The notes beneath the pieces were generated by a model. It was not told where the DNA came from. It ran no database searches and saw only the letters and a list, made by a program, of their open reading frames with translations. A program made the translations under genes and the position numbers. Below are positions 1 to 6,798 of a stretch of 12,151 bases of DNA, one piece after another. This stretch comes from a bacterium. Its GTDB lineage: Bacteria; Patescibacteria; Paceibacteria; UBA9973. Positions within the stretch are counted from its first letter, which is position 1, and each line of letters begins with the position of its first letter. The stretch covers positions 1 through 12,151 of the forward strand of contig JAKALG010000006.1 of the NCBI GenBank assembly GCA_021813235.1, in the 5' to 3' direction.

Positions 1-123
1 GTAGCCTTAGGACTTATCATTTCTCCTGACGAAGATAATTCTTATACTGAAGGCTCACTTCCAAATGTTTTTAAAAAAATAAAAAGCATTTTAAAGTCAA
101 ATATTAAAGAATTGATGCCCTAG
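1..123 (+). CDS. ftsA: C-terminal end of probable FtsA (partial)
   Basis: Only the last 40 codons and a TAG stop are in the window; the frame is open from base 1. The peptide begins VALGLIISPD and ends in a basic stretch with KKIKSILKSNIKEL. A hydrophobic VALGLI-type strand followed by a variable linker and an amphipathic basic C-terminal helix is how FtsA usually ends; that helix anchors FtsZ filaments to the membrane. The gene lies 129 bases before ftsZ on the same strand, the classic order. The sequence alone is too short to prove FtsA, so the call rests mainly on position and the shape of the tail. Confidence 0.6.
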   Translation, partial: VALGLIISPDEDNSYTEGSLPNVFKKIKSILKSNIKELMP

Positions 124-144
124 ACTGCCCTCCAGGCTCTCTAT

Positions 145-162
145 TTTTGGCACTAGCCAAAA
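145..162 (+). other. Short hairpin between ftsA and ftsZ
   Basis: TTTTGGC (145-151) pairs perfectly with GCCAAAA (156-162) around an ACTA loop, 22 bases after the ftsA stop. No clean T-run follows on the plus strand, so it would be a weak terminator at best. It may instead protect the ftsA mRNA end or act as a processing site. Confidence 0.4.
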
Positions 163-172
163 TATAATTTTC

Positions 173-181
173 TGCTATTAT
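173..181 (+). promoter_or_regulatory. Candidate extended -10 promoter for ftsZ
   Basis: TGCTATTAT matches an extended -10 (TGnTATAAT) with one mismatch. No good -35 lies 17 bases upstream. Expected transcription start is about 188, giving ftsZ a leader of roughly 65 bases that includes the hairpin at 223-238. The same TGCTATnnT word precedes three other genes in the window, which raises its credibility. Confidence 0.4.
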
Positions 182-222
182 AGGGTATATAAAAATAACA
201 AATTTTATTAATAAATAATCTG

Positions 223-238
223 TCCTGCTTTGGCGGGA
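223..238 (+). other. Hairpin in the ftsZ leader
   Basis: TCCTGC (223-228) pairs with GCGGGA (233-238), with one G-T pair, around a TTTG loop. It ends 14 bases before the ftsZ ATG. The GCGGGA arm is the only purine-rich element near a Shine-Dalgarno position, so the hairpin could limit ribosome access. It also looks like a small mobile palindrome of the kind scattered between bacterial genes; copy number elsewhere cannot be judged here. Confidence 0.4.
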
Positions 239-252
239 TAAATATAAAAAAT

Positions 253-1461
253 ATGCCTAAATTAAACCCTGAAATAGAAAGTTTTGCTCGTATTATGGTC
301 ATCGGTATAGGTGGATCTGGCAAGAACGCCATCAACCACATGATCAACTCCAAAGTCAAAGGTGTGTCTTTTATTTGTATGAATACAGACACCCAAGACT
401 TGCATCATTCTCTCGCAGAGAAGAAAATCCACATCGGGAAAAATCTTACCAAAGGTCTAGGTGCTGGGATGAATCCAGAAGTTGGTAAAAAAGCAGCTGA
501 AGAAACAAAATCAGAAATTCAAGACACCATCAAAGGCGCAGATATGATTTTCGTCGCTTGCGGAATGGGTGGAGGCACAGGCACAGGTGCTGCGCCTATC
601 GTTGCTCGTGCTGCAAAGGAACAAGGCATCTTGACTGTCGCTGTCGTCACTAAACCATTTTTCTTTGAAGGTAATCACCGAATGAAAATCGCAGAAAAAG
701 GAATTGAAGATTTGGCAAAAGAAGTGGACGCAATTATTATTATTCCAAATGATAAATTAATTCAACTCGCAGATAAAACTACAAACTTCAAAGATGCTTT
801 CGCAAATTGTGACAACGTTTTACGACAAGCTGTGGAAGGTATCTCCGACCTCATCACTACTCCTGGTATCATCAACGTAGACTTCGCGGATATTAGAGCT
901 ATTATGTCTGACGCTGGAAGCGCACTTATGGGTATTGGTCTCGCTTCTGGTGACGGCCGTGCTGCTAAAGCAGCCTTACAGGCTATAAATTCTCCTCTTT
1001 TGGAGGTTTCTATCAATGGAGCTAAGGGCGTACTCTTCGCTATTTCTGGTGGAGACGATATAACTATTCACGAGATACAAGAAGCTGCAAAAATAATCAC
1101 AGAATCTATCGATAAAGATGCGAAGGTTATTTTCGGTACTATCCGAGACGATAAATTGAAGAAGGGTGAATTGAAAGTTACCGTCATTGCTACGAGCTTT
1201 GGTAGTGAAATGCCTCGTAGTAAAAATCTTTTTAGTGGAACAAATGTTTTAAATCAAACAATACTAAAAGAAGAAAACAAAGCGGGAGCTATAAAAGAAA
1301 TTCATAATACTATTCAAAACTCTACTTCCAATAATAATGGTAATAACGAATTTATAAAAAAGATGGAGAAGAAGGCAGATACGACTGAAGAAATAATTGT
1401 AGATGATGAAACAGAAGACTGGAGCGCTGTTCCAGCTTTTCTCCGAAGAAAAAAGAATTAG
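253..1461 (+). CDS. ftsZ: Cell division GTPase FtsZ
   Basis: The 402-residue product is the tubulin-like GTPase that polymerises into the cytoplasmic division ring. The N-terminal nucleotide-binding domain starts with VIGIGGSGKNAINHM (residues 16-30) and has the tubulin signature GGGTGTG at 106-112. The T7 synergy loop NVDFADIR (208-215) supplies the catalytic aspartates that complete the GTPase site of the neighbouring subunit. The second domain runs to about 317. A low-complexity linker (about 320-385, Asn/Lys/Glu-rich) leads to the conserved tail WSAVPAFLRRK (390-400), the docking peptide for FtsA and other partners; this agrees with the probable ftsA just upstream. Length is normal and no key motif is missing. 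The ATG at 253 gives the usual N-terminal length; no clear Shine-Dalgarno sequence precedes it. Confidence 0.98.
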   Translation: MPKLNPEIESFARIMVIGIGGSGKNAINHMINSKVKGVSFICMNTDTQDLHHSLAEKKIHIGKNLTKGLGAGMNPEVGKKAAEETKSEIQDTIKGADMIFVACGMGGGTGTGAAPIVARAAKEQGILTVAVVTKPFFFEGNHRMKIAEKGIEDLAKEVDAIIIIPNDKLIQLADKTTNFKDAFANCDNVLRQAVEGISDLITTPGIINVDFADIRAIMSDAGSALMGIGLASGDGRAAKAALQAINSPLLEVSINGAKGVLFAISGGDDITIHEIQEAAKIITESIDKDAKVIFGTIRDDKLKKGELKVTVIATSFGSEMPRSKNLFSGTNVLNQTILKEENKAGAIKEIHNTIQNSTSNNNGNNEFIKKMEKKADTTEEIIVDDETEDWSAVPAFLRRKKN

Positions 1462-1471
1462 TTGACTCTCG

Positions 1472-1480
1472 TGCTATAAT
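1472..1480 (+). promoter_or_regulatory. Extended -10 promoter of the AhpF-like reductase gene, probably leaderless
   Basis: TGCTATAAT is a perfect extended -10. The expected start point, about seven bases after it, coincides with the A of the ATG at 1487, so the transcript would have no leader. The TTGACT at 1462-1467 is only 7 bases from the -10 and cannot be its -35 box. Confidence 0.6.
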
Positions 1481-1486
1481 ATAGAA

Positions 1487-2419
1487 ATGATATACGATTT
1501 AATAATTGTAGGCGGTGGCCCTGCAGGTTCTGCAGCTGCTGTATACGCCTCCAGAAAAAGACTTAATACTTTATTTATAACATCTGAATGGGGTGGGCAA
1601 TCTGTCGTATCCGAACAGATTTTCAACTGGATTGGTACTCCTTCTATTTCCGGCGCGGAACTTGCAGAAGGCTTCAAAAAACACGTTCTTGCCAACTCTG
1701 GAGCCAGCCAAACACTAGAAGTCAAAGAAGGTATGAGAGTAGAGATGATTTCAAAATCAGAAAACCTTTTTAAAATAAAAACTGATACAGGCGAAGAATT
1801 TTTAACTAAAACAGTATTGATATCGACAGGTAGCGGACGCAGAAAATTAGAAGCGAAAAATGCTGACAAACTTGAACACAAAGGACTCACCTATTGTGCT
1901 TCTTGCGATGGTCCGCTTTTTGCAGACCAAGACGTTGTCGTTGTCGGCGGAGGCAACGCCGCTTTTGAATCTGCCGCTCAACTCCTCGCATATTGTAAAT
2001 CCGTAACGCTACTTCACAGAAGTGAAGCTTTCCGTGCAGACGAAGTGACAGTTGAAAAAGTTTTGAAAAATCCCAAAATGAAAGCAATCAAGAATGTTGA
2101 GATTATGGAAATAAAAGGAGATAAATTTGTAGAAGGAATAGTTTTTAAAGATAAAACTACAGGTACGGAAACTGAACTAAAAGTCTCGGGTATCTTCGTT
2201 GAAATCGGACAGATCCCAAGTACAGACTTTGCTAAAGACATTCTTCCTCTTGATGAGATAGGACGCGTAAAAATAAATCCATTAAACCAAAAGACAGATG
2301 TTCCAGGTATTTGGGCTGCTGGAGATTGTACCGATGTTTTATATCATCAAAACAACATCGCTGCTGGCGATGCTGTTCGTGCTTTGGAAGATATTTACCT
2401 ATATATTCATACAAAGTAA
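1487..2419 (+). CDS. AhpF/TrxB-family FAD-dependent disulfide reductase
   Basis: This 310-residue cytoplasmic flavoprotein passes electrons from a nicotinamide cofactor through FAD to a redox disulfide. The FAD motif GGGPAG is at 9-14, the active-site CASCDGPLF has its cysteines at 137 and 140, the nicotinamide-domain motif GGGNAAFESA is at 154-163, and the second FAD motif AAGDCT is at 277-282. Several stretches (YCxxCDGPLF, GGGN in place of GGGDSA, GIFVEIGQIPST) resemble the reductase core of AhpF more than classical thioredoxin reductase, but the N-terminal thioredoxin-like domain of AhpF is absent. The HRRxxxR motif that binds the NADPH 2'-phosphate in TrxR reads HRSEAFR (177-183), so NADH use is possible. 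It follows ftsZ by 25 bases with its own promoter and no Shine-Dalgarno. Automatic annotation would probably call it TrxB. Confidence 0.9.
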   Translation: MIYDLIIVGGGPAGSAAAVYASRKRLNTLFITSEWGGQSVVSEQIFNWIGTPSISGAELAEGFKKHVLANSGASQTLEVKEGMRVEMISKSENLFKIKTDTGEEFLTKTVLISTGSGRRKLEAKNADKLEHKGLTYCASCDGPLFADQDVVVVGGGNAAFESAAQLLAYCKSVTLLHRSEAFRADEVTVEKVLKNPKMKAIKNVEIMEIKGDKFVEGIVFKDKTTGTETELKVSGIFVEIGQIPSTDFAKDILPLDEIGRVKINPLNQKTDVPGIWAAGDCTDVLYHQNNIAAGDAVRALEDIYLYIHTK

Positions 2420-2423
2420 TCTT

Positions 2424-2452
2424 TTGACAATTCGCCTTTAAATTGCTAGTCT
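2424..2452 (+). promoter_or_regulatory. Promoter for two small membrane-protein genes
   Basis: A consensus -35 TTGACA (2424-2429) is 17 bases from a TAGTCT -10 (2447-2452), which is weak but carries the TG extension (2444-2445). The expected start is near 2459, giving a leader of about 27 bases before the ATG at 2486. Confidence 0.6.
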
Positions 2453-2485
2453 AAATACGGAAAAACCTTAAAAATGGAGGAAAAG

Positions 2486-2653
2486 ATGAAAGATTTAAAA
2501 ACCTTACCGGTTTTTATTTTTATAATAGGTTTTCTAATCTATTGTTTGTTTTCAAGTGAAATAAGCAATTCTATAAAACCTACTATCGTACTTGTCTTGA
2601 TAAGTACCGTCATTTTCTATCTTCTTTCACTATTTAGTAAAAAATTAAATTAA
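2486..2653 (+). CDS. Small two-helix membrane protein, unknown function
   Basis: This ATG-started ORF encodes 55 residues and has a strong Shine-Dalgarno, TGGAGG (2475-2480), five bases before the start. The product begins MKDLKTLPVF and shows two hydrophobic stretches, about residues 8-22 and 33-50, joined by a short polar loop, with a basic KKLN end, so it is probably a helical-hairpin inner-membrane protein. It is followed after 11 bases by another small membrane-protein gene with an equally strong ribosome site; both share the promoter at 2424-2452 and the terminator at 2826-2876. I do not recognise a family. The promoter, ribosome site and operon structure make it a convincing gene even though it is short. 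Confidence 0.75.
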   Translation: MKDLKTLPVFIFIIGFLIYCLFSSEISNSIKPTIVLVLISTVIFYLLSLFSKKLN

Positions 2654-2664
2654 AGGAGGATTTT

Positions 2665-2847
2665 TTGAAGGGAGTTATCGTTTTAAGCATAATAATCACA
2701 ATACCAGTAATCTGCATTTTTTATTCTGCTTATACTGGTATTGCAATAATCCTTTTTGTTTTTTTGATAGCATATCTATCAGAAACCAAAAATGGATTCA
2801 GTTTCAGAAGTATTTTAAAAAATTTAAAAACCCGGTTTACTTTTTAA
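2665..2847 (+). CDS. Small two-helix membrane protein with TTG start, unknown function
   Basis: The product has 60 residues. The start is TTG at 2665, chosen because AGGAGG (2654-2659) lies five bases upstream and no in-frame ATG or GTG follows nearby. It begins MKGVIVLSII and has hydrophobic stretches at about 3-20 and 23-38, then a polar, basic C-terminal tail. The last codons and the stop lie inside the terminator hairpin at 2826-2876, so the tail sequence is shaped by that hairpin. Second gene of a two-gene unit with the 55-residue protein upstream. No family is recognised; a paired membrane protein, a small toxin-like peptide or a stress-response membrane peptide are all possible. Confidence 0.7.
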   Translation: MKGVIVLSIIITIPVICIFYSAYTGIAIILFVFLIAYLSETKNGFSFRSILKNLKTRFTF

Positions 2848-2876
2848 AGTAATGTATCCCGGGTTTTTGTTTTTTT
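2826..2876. terminator. Bidirectional intrinsic terminator between convergent genes
   Basis: AAAAACCCGG (2826-2835) pairs perfectly with CCGGGTTTTT (2859-2868). A second hairpin, TTACTTT with AAAGTAA (2837-2843 and 2846-2852), sits inside the loop. T-rich sequence follows to 2876 on the plus strand and the A-run gives a T-run on the minus strand. It separates the small membrane genes from the MFS gene that ends at 2875 on the other strand. Confidence 0.85.
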
Positions 2877-4074
2877 AGGCTAATCTTTTATTCTTTTCTA
2901 CGATTACATCGCTCCAAGGTCGAAGAAAAATAAAAGCACCCATAGCAATAAATGCTACAATTGCCGCAAAGATAAAGGCGTATATAGGATTGAAAACCCA
3001 AAGCAGGCCTGCTATTGCTGAAGCAGGAAGATAAATCAAGCCCGTAATAAAATTGTACATACCTATCGCTGTCGCTCTCCTATCTTTCTCTATGTCGGTA
3101 ATAAATGCTTTGCCTTGGGCTTCATCAATACTGTAAAAAATTCCAAATAATAAAAATAAAACTATCACTTCCCATTTTTCTGTCGCAAAAATAAAACCTA
3201 GAGACATTATAATGTAAATCAAATATTCTAAAACAATGATATATTTTCGTCCGATTAAATCACCCAACTTACCTATAGGTATGGATATTAATACGAAAGA
3301 AATATTGAAAAGCGCATAGAGTAGTACTACATCTTTAATTGCAAAACCTATGGTATAAGCTCGGAGGAGGAGAAAACCGAAACTAAAATAGGCTAAAGAA
3401 AAAATACCTGCTGGAATAAGAAAGAGTTTAAATCTTTTGCTTAAAGTTCCCCAAGCTTTAAAAATGTTTTCTCTCTCGTGTGGAATTCCAGGGCGGTCTT
3501 TCATCAACATAAGAACGACAACGGAAATAGCCGCTGCGACTATCGCTATAATAAAAATAGTGTGGAATGTACCGAGGCTAGTCCCCAGCCAAAGAAGCAA
3601 AAAATAAGCAATCACAGGTCCCAAAACGGCACCTAATTTATCCATAGCTTTGTGTAAACCGAAGGCATATCCCCTATTCTTTTCTTCTGCAACATCCGAA
3701 AGCCAAGCATCTCTCGGTGGACCACGAAAACTTTTACCTAAACGTTCAATAATTCTAAAAGAAGCGAGTGCTGCGACAGACGTCCCAATCAAAAGCATTA
3801 ACTTTGCCAAGGTTGAAAATCCATAACCAATAAGGGCTAATGGTTTTCTTTTCCCTAATCTATCCGACAACCAGCCAGCAAAATAATCTAAAGAAGAAGC
3901 AGAAAAATCTGAAAATCCTTCAATCAAGCCGAGTAAAGAAGCAGATGCGCCAACTATGACAGTAAAAAATATAGAGAATACTGAAAATATTGCTTCAGAA
4001 CTAATATCAGTCAAAAAGCTTACAAATCCTAGCTTCAAAACATCAGGATGCACATTAAATAATTTTTTATCCAT
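2875..4074 (-). CDS. MFS transporter, probable efflux permease
   Basis: A 399-residue polytopic inner-membrane protein of normal MFS length with about 12 predicted helices in two halves. MFS motif A between helices 2 and 3 reads GWLSDRLGKRKP (67-78) and its weaker copy between helices 8 and 9 reads GKLGDLIGRK (268-277). A family-specific stretch ERLGKSFRGPPRDAW (110-124), then YAFGLHKAMDKLGAVLGP (136-153), is typical of a widespread group of proton-driven MFS proteins whose substrate is mostly unknown; the latter resembles motif C of drug/proton antiporters. The ATG at 4074 gives MDKKLF and is not preceded by a Shine-Dalgarno; a 14-base palindrome abuts it. The promoter at 4186-4214 leaves a leader of about 105 bases. 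Substrate cannot be named. Confidence 0.9.
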   Translation of the reverse strand: MDKKLFNVHPDVLKLGFVSFLTDISSEAIFSVFSIFFTVIVGASASLLGLIEGFSDFSASSLDYFAGWLSDRLGKRKPLALIGYGFSTLAKLMLLIGTSVAALASFRIIERLGKSFRGPPRDAWLSDVAEEKNRGYAFGLHKAMDKLGAVLGPVIAYFLLLWLGTSLGTFHTIFIIAIVAAAISVVVLMLMKDRPGIPHERENIFKAWGTLSKRFKLFLIPAGIFSLAYFSFGFLLLRAYTIGFAIKDVVLLYALFNISFVLISIPIGKLGDLIGRKYIIVLEYLIYIIMSLGFIFATEKWEVIVLFLLFGIFYSIDEAQGKAFITDIEKDRRATAIGMYNFITGLIYLPASAIAGLLWVFNPIYAFIFAAIVAFIAMGAFIFLRPWSDVIVEKNKRLA

Positions 4075-4075
4075 T

Positions 4076-4111
4076 TGGTGAGCTCACCATATCTGCAATG
4101 GAACTCCATTG
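4076..4111 (-). promoter_or_regulatory. Tandem inverted repeats in the MFS gene leader
   Basis: A perfect 14-base palindrome TGGTGAGCTCACCA (4076-4089) ends one base before the MFS start codon. A second repeat, CAATGGA and TCCATTG (4096-4102 and 4105-4111), lies six bases further upstream. They could be repressor operators or RNA hairpins that mask the ribosome site. A 21-codon ORF (4149-4084, minus) ends with its stop inside the palindrome, which would suit translational attenuation; its reality is unproven. Confidence 0.5.
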
Positions 4112-4185
4112 AAAATATGATTATTAATTGGAATAATGTTTTTTCTCATGTTGAGCTTAAATCTTAATTCTTTAAAAACTCCTTT

Positions 4186-4214
4186 ATTATAAAGATAAAA
4201 AGACTTAAAAGCAA
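4186..4214 (-). promoter_or_regulatory. Promoter of the MFS gene
   Basis: On the minus strand TTGCTT (4214-4209) and a perfect TATAAT (4191-4186) are 17 bases apart. The expected start is about 4179. This separates the MFS gene from the defence operon ending at 4261. Confidence 0.65.
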
Positions 4215-4260
4215 TTTAGTTCATTACCCAATAAATTATAGAACATCTTTAGTTATATAT

Positions 4261-5031
4261 CTAAAATGGTAAGGTTTTATTTGTTCTATAGCGAAAATCT
4301 GAATTTGAAAGACCTAAAAGTAAACCAACAGAGTATTTTTGCCAAATAGTTGAAAATAAGCTTCCTTTTAATGTTTTTAGCTCTGGTTTTAATTGATTAT
4401 ATATTCTGTTCGTTATATGGATATTATATTTAATGGTTTTTCTACCTTCGGAAGTTTCTATTTCCTTCTTTGTTTGAGCTGATAATTTCACAGCAAAATT
4501 AGTAGCATTACCTACCCAAACTAAATCATTATTATTATCTCCTCTAGCCCCACCTCTAACTACTAATACATCTCCTACATCTATACCTATTCCGCAATCA
4601 AAAAATAAATTATCTGCCTGTTTATTGCGGTTAAAATAAGCATTAATTTTAGGTTTTAATATAGTGTTAACAAAGTCCATCATTTGTAATGCTGTGCGAA
4701 CCGCATTATTACACTTTGAACCACCATAGAAAGTGACTAAAACTCCATCACCATTAAAACTTCTAACTTCTCCATCATTTTTTAAAGCAATTAAAGTTAT
4801 ACCCCTTAAAAATGCTTGATACATTCTTGCTGAGGTGGTTAAGCGAAAAGCATCAACTATTTTTGTTGATTCTTTAATATCAATAAACAGCATTGCTAAT
4901 TCAACTTTTTTACCCTGTGTCCCAAATACAATATCTTTTGCTTCTGGAATACCTCTTCCATCAATGACATCGTAGTCCCCATCAAAAAAAATATTTGTGT
5001 CTTTAATTAAATTGTCTCTGAATTCTGACAT
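4261..5031 (-). CDS. pycC: Pycsar nucleotidyl cyclase PycC (class III cyclase domain)
   Basis: A 256-residue soluble protein with one class III adenylate/guanylate cyclase domain. The metal-binding aspartates are D51 in LFIDIKEST and D95 in FNGDGVLVTF. The transition-state asparagine is N178 in VGNATNFAVKL, and the usual arginine there is lysine (K182). By eye, the adenine-selecting lysine of GRVVKTIGDG-type sites aligns with S91 here, which argues against a plain adenylate cyclase. A C-terminal extension ends in SDFRYRTNKTLPF. The gene lies one base after a PycTM-type effector, so in context it is a Pycsar pyrimidine cyclase: phage infection would trigger synthesis of cCMP or cUMP to activate the membrane effector. 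Which nucleotide cannot be read from the sequence. It has no Shine-Dalgarno and probably relies on re-initiation after the upstream stop. Confidence 0.85.
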   Translation of the reverse strand: MSEFRDNLIKDTNIFFDGDYDVIDGRGIPEAKDIVFGTQGKKVELAMLFIDIKESTKIVDAFRLTTSARMYQAFLRGITLIALKNDGEVRSFNGDGVLVTFYGGSKCNNAVRTALQMMDFVNTILKPKINAYFNRNKQADNLFFDCGIGIDVGDVLVVRGGARGDNNNDLVWVGNATNFAVKLSAQTKKEIETSEGRKTIKYNIHITNRIYNQLKPELKTLKGSLFSTIWQKYSVGLLLGLSNSDFRYRTNKTLPF

Positions 5032-5032
5032 A

Positions 5033-5518
5033 TTAAAAAACGAGTATAAAATATAATAACAATAATATAATACCTAACGTGAATAATGAAACTGCTTCTA
5101 TAAACTGTTCTTGTTTTTTATTTACAATTCCTGATAAAACATAAATTTGTTCAAGTATTGCTTCTTCATATTTTTCTGATGTCCATTCTTTAACATGCTT
5201 TTTATAGTCTTCTATTTTTATAGAAACGATATCCCTAAAATATAGAAAGGATTTCTTGTTATCATTTTTTAGTTTTGGAATAACTACGATTACAGAAATT
5301 GTAGTTCCTAAAATAAGAAGTATCACACAAAGTAAAATAAAAATAAAAGAGCATATATCATGATAAAAATAAGAATTAATTATAAGTTTGTATAAAGAAG
5401 GTGATAAAAAAGTTAATATTAACCCTTGCAAAGTAAGAAAGATACTCACTTTTTGATCGGTGGCTTTTATCCATTCTGAAGTTCTATCTAATTGTTTTTC
5501 AAGTTGTTCTATATTCAT
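5033..5518 (-). CDS. pycTM: Pycsar membrane effector PycTM (DUF5706-like)
   Basis: A 161-residue membrane protein. The N-terminal helix ends in RTSEWIKATDQKVSIFLTLQ (12-31), which fits the hallmark WIKxxDxKxS-type entry of PycTM (DUF5706) into the first transmembrane helix (about 24-42). A long second hydrophobic segment follows (about 54-80), then a cytoplasmic part with YFRDIVSIKIEDYKKHV (93-109) and LEQIYVLSGIVNKKQ (122-136), and a final helix (142-161). Family members have this same order of conserved blocks. In characterised Pycsar systems the effector responds to cCMP or cUMP and damages the membrane, stopping infection by killing or arresting the cell. It sits 11 bases after the Shedu gene and one base before the cyclase. 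The usual four helices are not all obvious; three hydrophobic segments are clear. Confidence 0.82.
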   Translation of the reverse strand: MNIEQLEKQLDRTSEWIKATDQKVSIFLTLQGLILTFLSPSLYKLIINSYFYHDICSFIFILLCVILLILGTTISVIVVIPKLKNDNKKSFLYFRDIVSIKIEDYKKHVKEWTSEKYEEAILEQIYVLSGIVNKKQEQFIEAVSLFTLGIILLLLYFILVF

Positions 5519-5529
5519 ATTTAGACTTT

Positions 5530-6753
5530 TTATTTGATATTTTTTTGAGATTGCAGAACAATAAATTTTGCCCTCTCGTATAATTCATCAAAAGTTATAA
5601 TTTCAGGACTTATGATATTTTTCCTTAATAATTCAAAAGAAGAAAACTTTTCCTTATTAACACCTTTTTCGGTTTTAAACTCAAGTAAATTACCAACTAT
5701 AAGATAAGATTTTGGTTGATAGGAAAAAATTACTTCTCCTGTTGGATTACCTTTGTCGTCATATAATCTAAGCTCAGGACTTATTGTGATATTGTGAACC
5801 GTTTTGTGTGCTGTTTTTTGTGCTTGTATAATTCCTCCATTAAGTTCATCAGATGTCTGCCAACAATCAACTCTATAAGGGTTTGTAACGGGTTTTAACA
5901 AAAGAGTATCGGGAGTTTTTATTTCAACTAAACACAAAGAACTCAAAATACCATTAGTTTTTAATAAACCATCTGTCCTTTTCCCAGATTTTGATACGTC
6001 AGAACCTTGAACAATTTGCTCTAATTTTTTACCTTCCAGTGGTTCGTTGAATATAAAATTTAAACCATAGCCAAATATCCAGTCATTTGTTTCAAAAAAG
6101 TGTTGCCAGACTGCTTCTAGGTTTTCACTTTTAATATTATTTAGTTTTATATATTCCAAGATATAATCTTTTTCGTTAAGTAATTTACTAAAAATTTCTA
6201 ATTGCGTTTTTCTATAACCAATATTCACTATATCAGTTGAAGTAACATGTCCATTTTTTATAAACTGCTTAATAAGTTCCTGTCCTTCTGGTCTAAGAGA
6301 AATCGTATTGAAATTTTTTATTGTTTCTTCATCAAACTTAGGACTGTCAGCAATTCCAATTCGTCTTTCATTAATGTCATTTAAATTAAGTTTGGATAAT
6401 GATTGTAAAAATCCAATTAATTTTTTAAAAAAGGGATAAGAAAATGTTATCTGTTCCTCTTGTTCAACCCATTTTTTATGCTTATAGTATTTGAATCTCT
6501 TAAAAGAGATATCAGTTATATCATTATGGTTTTTTATGAAAGTTAGGGTTGTTTTAATTTTGTTTCTAAATGGGTATGTATGTTCGGCATCAATAACAAT
6601 AGCACCCTCTCTATCTTTGGAAACAACAGTAAAATACTTACCTTTTTCGTTTTTAAATGGATGAGTATATAAAGTATCGGTAAAGTAATTATCTACTATT
6701 TCATCTTCAGTCGTTATTAGTTCTTCATTGTTTTCTTCTTCAGTATTTGACAT
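5530..6753 (-). CDS. sduA: Shedu-family anti-phage nuclease SduA (DUF4263)
   Basis: With the ATG at 6753 the product has 407 residues; an upstream in-frame GTG at 6759 would add two, but it lies between the -10 box and the predicted transcription start, so the ATG is preferred. The C-terminal half matches the Shedu DUF4263 pattern. In GTG-start numbering: LEAVWQHFFETNDWIFG (214-230), SGKRTDGLL with D263 (258-266), and CLVEIKTPDT with E279 and K281 (276-285), the D...ExK core of a PD-(D/E)xK nuclease, then GGIIQAQK (308-315) with a further conserved Gln. The N-terminal ~190 residues form a separate acidic-then-beta-rich region of unknown role, as in other Shedu proteins. Shedu is an established phage-defence nuclease. 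First gene of a minus-strand operon with pycTM and pycC. Confidence 0.85.
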   Translation of the reverse strand: MSNTEEENNEELITTEDEIVDNYFTDTLYTHPFKNEKGKYFTVVSKDREGAIVIDAEHTYPFRNKIKTTLTFIKNHNDITDISFKRFKYYKHKKWVEQEEQITFSYPFFKKLIGFLQSLSKLNLNDINERRIGIADSPKFDEETIKNFNTISLRPEGQELIKQFIKNGHVTSTDIVNIGYRKTQLEIFSKLLNEKDYILEYIKLNNIKSENLEAVWQHFFETNDWIFGYGLNFIFNEPLEGKKLEQIVQGSDVSKSGKRTDGLLKTNGILSSLCLVEIKTPDTLLLKPVTNPYRVDCWQTSDELNGGIIQAQKTAHKTVHNITISPELRLYDDKGNPTGEVIFSYQPKSYLIVGNLLEFKTEKGVNKEKFSSFELLRKNIISPEIITFDELYERAKFIVLQSQKNIK

Positions 6754-6762
6754 ACTCACTTA

Positions 6763-6791
6763 ATCATAGCAAAAAATATATAAAAATTCAA
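6763..6791 (-). promoter_or_regulatory. Promoter of the sduA-pycTM-pycC operon, probably nearly leaderless
   Basis: On the minus strand TTGAAT (6791-6786) is 17 bases from TATGAT (6768-6763), which carries the TG extension (6771-6770). The predicted start near 6756 leaves only about three bases before the ATG at 6753. No Shine-Dalgarno is present. The three genes downstream are nearly contiguous, so this probably drives all of them. Confidence 0.65.
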
Positions 6792-6798
6792 ACATATT

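Noticed and set aside
4084..4149. 21-codon minus-strand ORF in the MFS leader as a real gene
   Set aside because: No well-placed Shine-Dalgarno and too short to judge; kept only as part of the attenuation hypothesis.
6754..6759. GTG at 6759 as the sduA start
   Set aside because: It lies before the predicted transcription start (about 6756), and an ATG follows two codons later.
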